A DNA stretch of 64,000 bases from NCBI RefSeq assembly GCF_016595245.1, contig NZ_JAENHM010000064.1:1-64000 (forward strand), read 5' to 3'. The notes under the pieces are model-generated. The model had not been told where the DNA came from. It did not search any database and was given only the letters and a program-made list of their open reading frames with translations. Both the position numbers and the translations under genes were made by a program. This DNA comes from Azospirillum endophyticum. GTDB lineage: Bacteria > Pseudomonadota > Alphaproteobacteria > Azospirillales > Azospirillaceae. Positions 1-8,683 of this stretch are shown here, in pieces; position 1 is the stretch's first letter, and every line of letters begins with the position of its first letter.

Positions 1-9
1 TCTCAACCC

Positions 10-34
10 TGTGCGAGGGCGCTGCCCTCGCACA
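10..34. terminator. Perfect 11-bp hairpin downstream of fdhF
   Basis: An 11-bp arm at 10-20 is followed by a 3-nt loop and its exact complement at 24-34. It lies about 60 bp beyond the fdhF stop codon, where a transcription terminator is expected. There is no U-tract on the fdhF side, so it could also be a stabilising hairpin or a palindromic repeat. Confidence 0.5.
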
Positions 35-95
35 GTACTTGTGTTGATAGATTAGCCCCGGAGGGGAGAGGGAGTAAGGTGCCGTTCCCCAAACC

Positions 96-2267
96 TCACG
101 CGTAGGCCGGAGCCTTCTTCGCCGCACCGGTCACCGCATTGCTGAGACCGCCCTTCAGTTTCGCGTATTCCTGCTGGACGTGGTTCTCGGCCCAGACCTG
201 ATCGGCGATCGCCTCGACCCGGACGGCGGCGTATTTGTATTCCGGCGTCTTGGCGATGGGATCGACGGCGTGGATGGTCAGCTCGTTGCAGGCGCCGATC
301 CACCACTGGTAGGTCATGTAGACGGCCCCCTTGTTGGTGCGGTCGGTGACGCTGGCCCGGCTGATCACCTTGCCGCGGCGCGACGACACCCAGACCAGTT
401 CCTGGTCGCGGATCCCCAGGGCTTTGGCGTCCTTCGGGTTGATGGTGACATAGCCGGGCTCGTCGGCCAGCGTCTGCAGGGCGGCGCAGTTGCCGGTCAT
501 CGAGCGGCAGGAGTAATGGCCGACCTCGCGCACCGTGCAGAGGATCAGCGGGAACTCCTCGGTCAGCTTGTCATGCGGCGGACGCCATTCGGTGGCGAAC
601 AGCAGGCCCTTGCCGCCCGGCCGCTGGAAGACGTTGCCCTCGTAGAGATATTTGGATCCGGCCGAGTCGAGGTCGCGGCAGGGCCACGGCACGGCGCCCA
701 GTCCCTCCATCTTCTCGTAGGTGGCGCCGTAGAAGATCGGGCAAAGCTCGCGCAGCTCGTCCCAGATCTGCTTGGTGTTGTCGTAGTGCATGGGATAGCC
801 CATCGCCGTGGCGAGCAGGCTGATGATCTCCCAGTCGTGCTTGACGTCGCCCTTGGCGTCCACCGCCTTGGTGAAGCGCTGGAAGCTGCGGTCGGCGGCG
901 CTGAACACGCCCTCATGCTCGCCCCAGGAGGTCGCCGGCAGGATCAGGTCGGCGAACATCGCCGTCTTGGTCATGAAGATGTCCTGGACGATGACGAACT
1001 CCATCGCCTCGAAGCCCTTGCGCACCTGCGCCAGGTCCGGCTCGGTCTGGGCCGGATCCTCGCCCATCACATACATCGCCTTCAACTTGCCGGTTTCCGC
1101 CAGATGCGGCACGTCGGTCAGGCGGTAGCCGATCTGGTCGGGCAGCGACTCGACGCCCCAGGCCTTGGCGAACTTGGCGCGAATCTCCGGATCGGTGACC
1201 ATCTGGTAGCCCGGGAATTCGGTCGGCAGCACGCCCATGTCGCAGCTGCCCTGCACGTTGTTCTGGCCACGCACCGGGCCGACGCCGACATTCGGACGTC
1301 CGAGATTGCCGGTCAGCAGCGCCAGCCCCGACAGGCCCTTCACCACGTCGACGCCCTGGCCCCACTGGGTGACGCCCATGCCCCACAGGATGGTGGCGGA
1401 GGGAGCGGCGGCATAGATGCGCATCGCTTCGCGGATGTCGGCGGCGGGCAGGCCGGTGATCGCCTCGGCGTATTCGGGCGTGTATTTTTCGACGATCTTC
1501 CTGTACTCGTCGAAGCCCTCCGTGTAATTGGCGACATACTCCTTGTCGTAGAGCCCTTCATTGATCAGGACATTGGCGAAGGCGTTGACCAGCGCCATGT
1601 TGGAACCGTTGTTCAGCGGCAGCCACAGATCGGCCAGCCGCGCCGTCTCGATCTTGCGCGGATCGCAGACGATGACCTTGGCGCCGCGCTCCTTGGCCCT
1701 GATGATGCGCTTGGCGATCACCGGATGGCTGTCGGCGACGTTGTAGCCAAAGACCAGGACGCATTTGGTGTTCTCGATCTCGGGGATCGAGTTGCTCATG
1801 GCACCGTTGCCCAGCGTCACCTGCAATCCGGCGACCGACGGGCCGTGGCAGACGCGCGCGCAGTTGTCGACATTGTTGGTGCCGAGGACCGCGCGGGTGA
1901 ATTTCTGCATCACATAGTTGGTCTCGTTGCCGGTGCCGCGCGACGAGCCGGTGGTCATGATCGAATCGGGGCCGTATTTGGCCTTGATCTCGCCGAGCTT
2001 CTTCGCCGCGTACTGGATCGCCTCGTCCCACGACACCGCCTCGAAGGCGGCATCGCGGCTGCGACGCAGCATCGGGTTGCGCAGCCGCGGCGTCAGGATC
2101 TTGGTGTCGTTGATGAAGTCGTAGCCGAAATACCCCTTGAGGCAGAGTTCTCCCTCGTTGGTGACGCCGTTCAGGGGTTCGGCACCGACGACCTTCCCAC
2201 CCTCGACCAGCAGATTCAGTTTGCAGCCCGTACCGCAATACGGGCAGACCGCCATATGCTTTTCCAT
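96..2267 (-). CDS. fdhF: Formate dehydrogenase H, molybdopterin-dependent, Cys form
   Basis: Catalytic subunit of a formate hydrogenlyase: oxidises formate to CO2 at a molybdenum bis-MGD centre and passes electrons to ferredoxin-like subunits. The 723-residue protein follows E. coli FdhF (715 aa) along its whole length. The N-terminal [4Fe-4S] cysteines are C8, C11, C15 and C42 (CPYCGTGC, then CLKG). The active-site segment NCARVCHGPSV places Cys140 and His141 at the E. coli selenocysteine and histidine positions, so this is the selenium-free form and needs no SECIS element. MGEDP, TSWGEHEGVF and GHYSCRSMTGNCA are further shared cofactor-domain segments. There is no Tat signal, so it should be cytoplasmic. 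It is read away from the hyf operon, behind the hydN-like gene. An alternative start 12 bp downstream (MAVCPY) is possible. Confidence 0.96.
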   Translation of the reverse strand: MEKHMAVCPYCGTGCKLNLLVEGGKVVGAEPLNGVTNEGELCLKGYFGYDFINDTKILTPRLRNPMLRRSRDAAFEAVSWDEAIQYAAKKLGEIKAKYGPDSIMTTGSSRGTGNETNYVMQKFTRAVLGTNNVDNCARVCHGPSVAGLQVTLGNGAMSNSIPEIENTKCVLVFGYNVADSHPVIAKRIIRAKERGAKVIVCDPRKIETARLADLWLPLNNGSNMALVNAFANVLINEGLYDKEYVANYTEGFDEYRKIVEKYTPEYAEAITGLPAADIREAMRIYAAAPSATILWGMGVTQWGQGVDVVKGLSGLALLTGNLGRPNVGVGPVRGQNNVQGSCDMGVLPTEFPGYQMVTDPEIRAKFAKAWGVESLPDQIGYRLTDVPHLAETGKLKAMYVMGEDPAQTEPDLAQVRKGFEAMEFVIVQDIFMTKTAMFADLILPATSWGEHEGVFSAADRSFQRFTKAVDAKGDVKHDWEIISLLATAMGYPMHYDNTKQIWDELRELCPIFYGATYEKMEGLGAVPWPCRDLDSAGSKYLYEGNVFQRPGGKGLLFATEWRPPHDKLTEEFPLILCTVREVGHYSCRSMTGNCAALQTLADEPGYVTINPKDAKALGIRDQELVWVSSRRGKVISRASVTDRTNKGAVYMTYQWWIGACNELTIHAVDPIAKTPEYKYAAVRVEAIADQVWAENHVQQEYAKLKGGLSNAVTGAAKKAPAYA

Positions 2268-2522
2268 CTCGACCTCGATCTTCGTTCGATTGTGCCGGCT
2301 GTGCGTCAGCCGCAGTGATGGGAATCAGGGTTCGCAAGGGTCTGCCAGGAAGACGCCGGCCACTTGGGTCACCATGGCAACCCCCAGGCTGCACCTCTCC
2401 CAGGCGTCATTCCCGCGAAGGCGGGAATCCAGTCGGCTCAGCCACTTGCCTGCGGAGTTTCCTGGATCCCCGCCTTCGCGGGGATGACGACGGGAAAGTA
2501 TCCCCTGCAAACCGATAGGCTC
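2268..2522. repeat. Inverted palindromic intergenic repeat pair
   Basis: The gap between fdhF and the hydN-like gene holds two 27-bp near-complementary arms, 2406-2432 and 2462-2488, separated by 29 bp. Each arm is itself a small hairpin (TTCCCGC-GAAG-GCGGGAA in the first). This looks like the CGTCATTCCCGCGAAGGCGG-type intergenic repeats that are dispersed in many proteobacterial genomes. Being between two co-directional genes, it may stabilise or attenuate the hydN-fdhF transcript. Confidence 0.75.
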
Positions 2523-3068
2523 TCAGGCCGCGACTTCGGCGGCTTCCAGGGCGGCGCGCTCGCGCCGGCGGCGCAGGGTCTCGTCCATCGCCTCCCGGTC
2601 CATCAGGGTCAGGGCGCTGGTCGGGCAGACCGACACGCAGGCCGGGCCGGCATCGCCACGCTCGATGCACAGGTCGCATTTGTGCGCCTGCGCCTTGACG
2701 CCCAGGCTGAGCGTCATGCCGGCGAATTGCCGCACCGCCGGCACCGTCACCACGTCCATGACGCCGAACGGGCAGGCCAGCACGCAGTTCTTGCAGCCCA
2801 GGCAGCGCTCCTGCTCCACCTGCACGCTGTGCTGGCGGTAGACGATGGCGTTGTTCGGGCAGGCGTTGACGCAGGGCGCGTCCTCGCAATGGTGGCACAT
2901 CACCGCGGTGCTGACGTCGGCCGTCTTCACCATGCGGATGCGCGGTTTGAAGGTCTCCGGCGCCAGTCCTTCGACGCCGGCTCCCTCGGAATGGGCAAGC
3001 GCACAGGCGACCTCGCATGTGCGGCAGCCGATGCACTTGCTCGGGTTGGCAGTGACGAATCTGTTCAT
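2523..3068 (-). CDS. hydN: HydN/HycB-like four-cluster ferredoxin
   Basis: Cytoplasmic iron-sulfur protein of 181 residues that probably carries electrons from FdhF to the hydrogenase. It has the four cysteine groups of the HycB/HydN/HyfA family in order: CIGCRTCEVAC near residue 12, CHHCEDAPCVNACP near 58, CLGCKNCVLACPFG near 88, and CDLCIERGDAGPACVSVCP near 131. This predicts four [4Fe-4S] clusters. The C-terminus is a short charged, alanine-rich tail. It lies immediately upstream of fdhF on the same strand and diverges from hyfA, a paralogue with the same start (MNRFV). Whether it acts as the FdhF partner in the complex (HycB role) or as an accessory FdhF factor (HydN role) cannot be settled from sequence. 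Confidence 0.88.
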   Translation of the reverse strand: MNRFVTANPSKCIGCRTCEVACALAHSEGAGVEGLAPETFKPRIRMVKTADVSTAVMCHHCEDAPCVNACPNNAIVYRQHSVQVEQERCLGCKNCVLACPFGVMDVVTVPAVRQFAGMTLSLGVKAQAHKCDLCIERGDAGPACVSVCPTSALTLMDREAMDETLRRRRERAALEAAEVAA

Positions 3069-3617
3069 TCCCGTCGTCCTTGTTGGCAGCCGGAGGAAGC
3101 CGTCGAACGGATCCGCCCCGGCATCGCTTCACTGTTCCCTGGCGTTGCGCGCCGGTTGGCCGCATCGGGCACCGGTGGCTTCACGTCCGATAGAAATCAC
3201 TTATCGCTCGATCTTTAAAAGTAATCGCCGCCGATAAGCCGATCCTATCGAGTAAATTCTCTTTCTTATCGGAGTTCATCGGGGGCGATTTGACAGTCAA
3301 ACCGTCTTCACACTCCCTGTCTTCGTGTCGCCGACCTTATACCCACTTTTTTTATGTGTCTAGTTGACATCGCATCATCGGGAGGAATAGCGTGGCGAAG
3401 TCAACGGCGATCCAAAATCAAGACCGCCATTTTGACAAAGATTCGCAACAGCTGGCTCTCCTTCTGCTGCACCGCCCGTGACAACAGGCGGCGCAGGGGT
3501 GTGCGCGAGCCAATACTGTCTTCCTATTGGTCGATCAGGTTTTCTTATCGGGACTTTTCAAAGAACACCCTGATCGGCCGATACGACGCACCCGCCCGGG
3601 AAGCCGGAGGCCTGGAC
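3069..3617. promoter_or_regulatory. Divergent hydN-fdhF / hyf control region
   Basis: This 549-bp region is AT-rich compared with its surroundings and separates the two divergent formate hydrogenlyase transcripts. From about 3188 to 3290 it carries repeated TATCG/CGATA half-sites (for example GATAG...TTATCG, CGATAAG, CTATCG, TTATCGG), and CTTATCGG recurs near 3543. A 13-bp palindrome TTTGACAGTCAAA lies at 3289-3301. These look like activator sites, but no protein can be assigned. No convincing gene is present: an open frame from 3354 continues into hyfA but lacks coding character upstream of 3618. Confidence 0.6.
3453..3468 (+). promoter_or_regulatory. Candidate sigma-54 (-24/-12) promoter for hyf
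   Basis: TGGCTCTCCTTCTGCT has the invariant GG (3454-3455) and GC (3466-3467) at the correct 10-bp spacing and matches nine of the twelve defined positions of TGGCACG-N4-TTGCW. It lies about 140 bp upstream of hyfA and 160-280 bp downstream of the TATCG half-sites, a layout typical of enhancer-dependent promoters. E. coli formate hydrogenlyase operons use sigma-54 with FhlA or HyfR; transfer of that logic here is inference. Confidence 0.42.
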
Positions 3618-4211
3618 ATGAATCGCTTCGTTATCTCGGAACCGAGAAAGTGCATCGGGTGCAACACCTGCATGGCGGCCTGCACCGAGGCACATAAGAA
3701 ACAGGGGCTGCAGGCGCATCCCCGGCTGACCGTCATGCGGACCGGCGACGACACCGGCCCCGTCCTCTGCCACCAGTGCGAGGACGCGCCCTGTGCCCGC
3801 GTCTGTCCGGTCAACGCCATCACCTTCGGGGCCGATGCCATCCTGCTGAACGAGCAGACCTGCATCGGCTGCAAGATGTGCGCGCTGGCCTGCCCCTTCG
3901 GTGCCATCACGCCAAGCGGCACCGGCATCGCCGGGGTTGCCGGGATCGCCGTCGCGACGCCCAGCCATTCGGCGGCGCTCGATCCGCTGCTGACCTGGGA
4001 GATCGGCGTCCGCAGCGTGGCGGTGAAATGCGATCTCTGCGCTTTCTCCGGCGACGGCCCGGCCTGCGTGCGCGTGTGCCCGACCGCCGCCCTTTACGCG
4101 GCCGACGCCGATGCCATCCGCCAGGCTGCCGCCGTCAAGCGCACGCTGGCCGCGGCGGCACCGGTCAGTCCTGAAACGCCGCTCGCCTCGCTGGAGGGGC
4201 TGGACCCATGA
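3618..4211 (+). CDS. hyfA: Hydrogenase-4 component A, four-cluster ferredoxin
   Basis: First gene of the hydrogenase operon: a 197-residue cytoplasmic electron-transfer protein of the HycB/HyfA family that links formate dehydrogenase to the hydrogenase small subunit. Sixteen cysteines lie in four groups: CIGCNTCMAAC, CHQCEDAPCARVCP, CIGCKMCALACPFG and CDLCAFSGDGPACVRVCP. A glycine/alanine-rich insert of about 30 residues separates groups three and four. The ATG at 3618 was chosen because homology begins exactly there (MNRFVISEPRKC) and the bases upstream are promoter-like, although the frame stays open back to 3354. Its stop overlaps the hyfB start (ATGA), indicating translational coupling. 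Confidence 0.92.
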   Translation: MNRFVISEPRKCIGCNTCMAACTEAHKKQGLQAHPRLTVMRTGDDTGPVLCHQCEDAPCARVCPVNAITFGADAILLNEQTCIGCKMCALACPFGAITPSGTGIAGVAGIAVATPSHSAALDPLLTWEIGVRSVAVKCDLCAFSGDGPACVRVCPTAALYAADADAIRQAAAVKRTLAAAAPVSPETPLASLEGLDP

Positions 4212-6235
4212 TTCCACTCTCCCTGCTCATCATGTCGCTGCTGCTGTCCTGCGGCGGCGCCATCCTCTGCCTCCTCCTGAAACATCGGGAGGGGGACATC
4301 CGTCTTGGCGGCAGCGGCGTCGGCATCGCCGCGGCGCTCGCCGGGCTCGGCGCCGGGCTGACGGCCATCGGCGCCGGCCAGCCGGCCGTGCTCGACGCCG
4401 CCGGCCCCTACCCCTTCGCCCATTTCGTCCTGCGGCTCGACCCGCTGGCCGGCCTGATGATCGCGGTCATCTCGCTCTTGTCGCTGGTCGCCTGGATCTA
4501 CGGCTTCGCCTATGTGCGCGAATATGCCGGGCGCGGCGTCGGGGCGATGGGCTTCTTCATGAACGCCTTCATCGCCTCGATGATGCTGGTGGTGGCGGCC
4601 GACAACGCCTTCTGGTTCCTCATCTTCTTCGAGATGATGTCGCTGGCCTCCTATTTCCTGGTCATCTTCGACCAGGACGACGAGGCGGTGGGCGCCGGCT
4701 TCCTCTATTTCCTGGTCGCCCATGGCGGCTCGGTGCTGATCATGGCCGCCTTCTTCCTGATGGCGAACCAGGCCGGCAGCTTCGATTTCGCCGCCTTCCG
4801 CGCCCATCCGCTGCCGGCCCCGCTGGACAGCGTCGCCTTCCTGCTGGCCTTCGCCGGCTTCGGTGCCAAGGCCGGAATGATCCCGCTGCACATCTGGCTG
4901 CCGCGCGCCCATCCGGCCGCCCCGTCGCACGCCTCGGCGCTGATGTCGGGCGTGATGATCAAGATCGGCGTCTTCGGCATCGTCAAGGTCGGCATCGACC
5001 TGCTGGGCGCCAGCGCCGGGCCGGCGATGCTGGGCTGGGGCCTGCTGGTGCTGGCCTTCGGCGCGGTGTCGTCGGTGCTGGGCGTCGTCTATGCCCTGGC
5101 CGAGCACGACATCAAGAAGCTGCTCGCCTACCACTCGGTCGAGAATATCGGCATCATCCTGCTGGGCGTCGGCACCGGCATGATCGGCATGGCGCTGCAC
5201 CAGCCGGTGCTGGCGGTGCTGGGGCTGATGGCCGGCCTCTATCACCTGCTGAACCATGCGGTGTTCAAGGGCCTGCTGTTCCTCGGCGCCGGGTCCACCA
5301 TCTTCCGCATGCACACCAAGGACATGGAGGAGATGGGCGGGCTGGCCCGCAGCATGCCCTGGACCGCCCTGTCCTTCCTGGTCGGCGCGCTGGCGATCTC
5401 GGCGATCCCGCCGCTGAACGGCTTCGTGTCGGAATGGTACACCTACCAGGCGCTGTTCGCCGCGGCGCTGGACGGCACCCCGCTGGTGAAGTTCGCCGCT
5501 CCCATCGCCGCCGTCATGCTGGCGCTGACCGGCGCGCTGGCGGTGATGTGCTTCGTCAAGGCCTACGGCATCATGTTCGCCGGTGCGCCGCGCAGCCGTC
5601 ACGCGGAGGAGGCGCGCGAGGCGCCGGCCGCGATGGTCGCCGGCATGGCGGTGCTGGCCGTCGCCTGCGTCGCGCTCGGCCTGCTGGCTCCGCTGGTGGC
5701 GCCGGTGATGGGCCGCATCGCGGCGGCGACCATCGGCACCGCTCCGGTCACGCTGGCGGTCGGCACCACCCTGCTGCCGGGCGACGCCCAGCAGGCGACG
5801 CTGTCCACCCCGCTGATCGCCATCCTGCTGATCGCCATGGCCTTCCTGCCCATCGCGCTGAAGGCGGCCTTCGCCGCCAAGCGCGGCGGCGACCGCAAGG
5901 TGGCGGCCCCCTGGGCGGCCGGCTATCTGCCGGACCATCACATGCCCGCCAGCGCCGGCAGCTTCGCCCAGCCGATCCGCATGTTCTTCGCCCCGCTCTA
6001 TACCATGCGCCGCGCGATCGCCGGGCGCTGGACCGGCATCGCGCTGGGCTTCGAGCGGGTGGTCACGCTGGCGCGGCGCACCGAACCGCTGGCCGACCGC
6101 AGCGTCATCGCCCCGATCGCCGGCGCCGTCGATGCCAGCGGCAAGTGGCTGCAGGTCATCCAGGCCGGCGATTTCCGCATCTACTGCCTCTACATCGTCG
6201 CGGCGCTCATCGCGCTGCTGGCGCTGGCCGTCTGA
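4208..6235 (+). CDS. hyfB: Hydrogenase-4 subunit B, antiporter-like membrane protein
   Basis: Large integral membrane subunit of 675 residues (E. coli HyfB 672) related to Mrp antiporters and the NuoL/M/N subunits of complex I. The proton-antiporter domain spans roughly residues 120-420. It includes the conserved GFGAKAGMIPLHIWLPRAHP segment and a following MSGVMIKIGVFG helix with the lysine typical of ion-translocating half-channels. A cytoplasmic stretch near 570-620 precedes a last C-terminal helix. It should form part of the membrane arm that couples H2 evolution to ion translocation. It overlaps hyfA by four bases and lies 12 bp before hyfC. Confidence 0.95.
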   Translation: MIPLSLLIMSLLLSCGGAILCLLLKHREGDIRLGGSGVGIAAALAGLGAGLTAIGAGQPAVLDAAGPYPFAHFVLRLDPLAGLMIAVISLLSLVAWIYGFAYVREYAGRGVGAMGFFMNAFIASMMLVVAADNAFWFLIFFEMMSLASYFLVIFDQDDEAVGAGFLYFLVAHGGSVLIMAAFFLMANQAGSFDFAAFRAHPLPAPLDSVAFLLAFAGFGAKAGMIPLHIWLPRAHPAAPSHASALMSGVMIKIGVFGIVKVGIDLLGASAGPAMLGWGLLVLAFGAVSSVLGVVYALAEHDIKKLLAYHSVENIGIILLGVGTGMIGMALHQPVLAVLGLMAGLYHLLNHAVFKGLLFLGAGSTIFRMHTKDMEEMGGLARSMPWTALSFLVGALAISAIPPLNGFVSEWYTYQALFAAALDGTPLVKFAAPIAAVMLALTGALAVMCFVKAYGIMFAGAPRSRHAEEAREAPAAMVAGMAVLAVACVALGLLAPLVAPVMGRIAAATIGTAPVTLAVGTTLLPGDAQQATLSTPLIAILLIAMAFLPIALKAAFAAKRGGDRKVAAPWAAGYLPDHHMPASAGSFAQPIRMFFAPLYTMRRAIAGRWTGIALGFERVVTLARRTEPLADRSVIAPIAGAVDASGKWLQVIQAGDFRIYCLYIVAALIALLALAV

Positions 6236-6247
6236 CGGGAGGACGCC

Positions 6248-7186
6248 ATGCTGACCTTCTCACACCTGATCCTGGGACTGTTCCAGGCGCTCCTCCTGCT
6301 TGCCGCGGCACCGCTGGTCTCCGGCCTGTCGCGCATGATCCGGGCGAAGCTGCACACCCGCCACGGGCCGGGCCTGCTGCAGGATTATCGAGACATCGCC
6401 AAGCTGATGACCCGCCAGGACCTGACCCCGCCGGACAGCGGCTTCGCCTTCCGGGCGATGCCGGCGGTGATGCTGACAACGGTGCTGGTCATCGCCATGG
6501 GCATCCCGATGCTGACCCGCTTCACGCCGGTGGCGCCCATCGGCGACCTGATCACCATCATCTACCTGTTCGCGCTCGCCCGCTTCTTCTTCTCGCTGTC
6601 CGGCATCGACAGCGGCAGTTCCTTCTCCGGCATCGGCGGCAGCCGCGAGCTGACCATGGGCGTGCTGGTGGAGCCGGTGATGCTGCTGTCGCTGTTCGTG
6701 GCGGCCCTGCTGGCCGGCTCGACCAACCTCGGCGCCATCGGCACCGCCATCGCCGACGGCCATGTCCACTCGGCCACCGCAACCATCGTCGCCGCCCTGT
6801 CCTTCGCCTACGCCATCTACATCGAGCTGGGCAAGCTGCCCTACGACATGGCGGAGGCGGAGCAGGAGTTGCAGGAAGGCCCGCTGACCGAATATTCCGG
6901 CCCGTCGCTGGCGCTGATCAAATGGGCGATGGCGCTGAAGCAGACGGTCGTCGTCGCCTGGTTCGTCGGCGTCTTCCTGCCCTTCGGCAGCGCGTCCGGG
7001 ATGACGTTCTTCGGGCTGCTGTTCGGGCTGGTCGCCTTCGCCATCAAGCTGGTCCTGATCTTCGCCGCGGTCGGCGTGGTCGAGAACAGCGTCGCGCGCG
7101 TCCGCTTCCGCCTGACCCCCCAGCACAGCTGGGTCGGGGTCGGCGCCGCCTCGCTCGCCTTCGTCTTCTATCTGGTCGGCCTGTGA
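6248..7186 (+). CDS. hyfC: Hydrogenase-4 subunit C, NuoH-like membrane anchor
   Basis: Integral membrane protein of 312 residues (E. coli HyfC 315) homologous to HycD and complex I NuoH, which connects the hydrophilic hydrogenase module to the membrane arm. About eight transmembrane helices are visible. The family signature KLPYDMAEAEQELQEGP, rich in acidic residues, lies near residues 197-213 and corresponds to the E-channel loop region of NuoH. A ribosome site (GGGAGGA) precedes the ATG. It sits between hyfB and hyfD in the usual family order. Confidence 0.95.
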   Translation: MLTFSHLILGLFQALLLLAAAPLVSGLSRMIRAKLHTRHGPGLLQDYRDIAKLMTRQDLTPPDSGFAFRAMPAVMLTTVLVIAMGIPMLTRFTPVAPIGDLITIIYLFALARFFFSLSGIDSGSSFSGIGGSRELTMGVLVEPVMLLSLFVAALLAGSTNLGAIGTAIADGHVHSATATIVAALSFAYAIYIELGKLPYDMAEAEQELQEGPLTEYSGPSLALIKWAMALKQTVVVAWFVGVFLPFGSASGMTFFGLLFGLVAFAIKLVLIFAAVGVVENSVARVRFRLTPQHSWVGVGAASLAFVFYLVGL

Positions 7187-7205
7187 GCCGGCGAGGGGCA
7201 GCATC

Positions 7206-8669
7206 ATGATAACACTCCCCACGGAACCGCTCGGGCTGTTGGCGCTGGCCGCCATCCTCGTCCCCTTCGGCGGTGCGGCGGCAATCGCGGCATCGGAACG
7301 GGCATCGGCCAAATGGCTGTGCCAGGGCTTTGCGGCCGCCACCGTCGCGGTGATCGCCATCCTCGCCATGTCGCTGCTCGGCGACGGCAAGATCGGCGGC
7401 ACCTATGAACTGATCTCCTTCGGATCGGTCTCGATCCTCGGGCTGGTGGTGGACAGCGTCAGCGTGCTGATCGCGCTGGCGGTGATTTCCATCGGCCTCC
7501 TGGTGGCGATCTATTCCGCCGCCTACCTGAATGCCGGCAACCGCGAGCATCCAGACATCGGCCGGCGGCGCTACTACGCCTTCCTGCTGGTGTTCATCGG
7601 CGCCATGACCGGGCTGGTGTTCAGCTCCACCGTCGTCGGCCAGCTCGCCTTCTTCGAGCTGACGGGCGCCTGCTCCTGGGCCCTGATCGGCTATTACGAA
7701 TCGCCCAAGGCCCTGCGCTCGGCGGCCAAGGCGCTGCTGGTCACCCATGTCGCCTCGCTCGGCCTCTATGTCGCGGCGGCGCTGCTGTTCCTGTCGACCG
7801 GCACCTTCGCCCTGACCGCCATCGCCGATCTGGCGCCGGGGATGAAGGCGGTGGTGCTGCTGGCGATCCTGGTGGCGGCCTGGGGCAAGTCGGCCCAGCT
7901 GCCCTTCCACATGTGGCTGCCCGACGCCATGGAGGCCCCGACCCCGGTCAGCGCCTACCTGCATGCGGCCTCGATGGTGAAGGTCGGCGTCTACATCTTC
8001 GCCCGCGGGCTGATGTCGGCCGGCGGCGCGCCGGAGATCGTCGGCTGGGTCGGTTCGATCATGGCGGTTCTGACGCTGGTCTACGGCTTCTTCATGTATC
8101 TGCCGCAGGTCGACCTGAAGCGCCTGCTGGCCTATTCGACCATCACGCAGCTGGCCTACATTCTGCTGGCGCTGTCGCTGTCGGTCTTCGGCTCCGACCT
8201 CGCCTTCAAGGGCGCCATCGCCCACATCTTCAATCACGCCTTCGCCAAGACGCTGTTCTTCCTGGTCGCCGGCGCGCTGAGCTACACCGCCGGCACCCGG
8301 CTGCTGCCGTCGTTGCGCGGCATCGTCACCAAATCGCCGCTGCTCGGCGTCGCCTTCGTCTGCGCCGCCCTGGCGATCACCGGCGTGCCGCCCTTCAACG
8401 GCTTCTTCAGCAAGTTCGCCATCTTCGCCGGCGGGTTCGAGGTCGGGGCGCATCATTGGGCTCTGATGCTGCTGGTCGTCATCGCGCTGGCGGAATCGGT
8501 CGGCTCTTTCGCCTGGTTCCTGAAATGGCTGGGCCATTCGGTGCCCGGCAAACCATCCGCCACGATGGCCGCGGCGGCCCCTCTGCCGGCCGGCATGAAG
8601 TTCGTGCTGGTGGCCCTGGTGGCGATGACATTGGTCTCAAGCTCCATCGCCGCCTCGTGGCTCGGCTGA
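7206..8669 (+). CDS. hyfD: Hydrogenase-4 subunit D, NuoL-like membrane protein
   Basis: Second antiporter-like membrane subunit, 487 residues (E. coli HyfD 479). The core shows the half-channel pattern of complex I antiporter subunits: WGKSAQLPFHMWLPDAM near residue 225 and a following amphipathic helix with AASMVKVGVY. A broken-helix lysine/histidine region lies near LAYSTITQLAYI. HyfD and HyfF are extra to the simpler Hyc formate hydrogenlyase of E. coli, so their presence marks this complex as Hyf-type, with more potential ion-pumping modules. It is preceded by a GGGGCAGC-type ribosome site and followed after 14 bp by hyfE. Confidence 0.92.
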   Translation: MITLPTEPLGLLALAAILVPFGGAAAIAASERASAKWLCQGFAAATVAVIAILAMSLLGDGKIGGTYELISFGSVSILGLVVDSVSVLIALAVISIGLLVAIYSAAYLNAGNREHPDIGRRRYYAFLLVFIGAMTGLVFSSTVVGQLAFFELTGACSWALIGYYESPKALRSAAKALLVTHVASLGLYVAAALLFLSTGTFALTAIADLAPGMKAVVLLAILVAAWGKSAQLPFHMWLPDAMEAPTPVSAYLHAASMVKVGVYIFARGLMSAGGAPEIVGWVGSIMAVLTLVYGFFMYLPQVDLKRLLAYSTITQLAYILLALSLSVFGSDLAFKGAIAHIFNHAFAKTLFFLVAGALSYTAGTRLLPSLRGIVTKSPLLGVAFVCAALAITGVPPFNGFFSKFAIFAGGFEVGAHHWALMLLVVIALAESVGSFAWFLKWLGHSVPGKPSATMAAAAPLPAGMKFVLVALVAMTLVSSSIAASWLG

Positions 8670-8683
8670 GGGAGGGAACGGTC

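Noticed and set aside
180-2318. Very long open frame (712 codons) antisense to fdhF
   Set aside because: It is a high-GC mirror frame of fdhF; its protein is full of Asp, Gly, Arg, His and Leu repeats and has no family features.
3354-3617. N-terminal extension of hyfA
   Set aside because: The family starts at 3618, the extension is promoter-like, AT-rich DNA, and a sigma-54-like element lies inside it.
4094-7209. Long frames overlapping hyfA-hyfC on both strands
   Set aside because: Low-complexity Arg/Gly/His/Gln-rich translations typical of shadow frames in GC-rich DNA; the true genes have clear homology and ATGA coupling.
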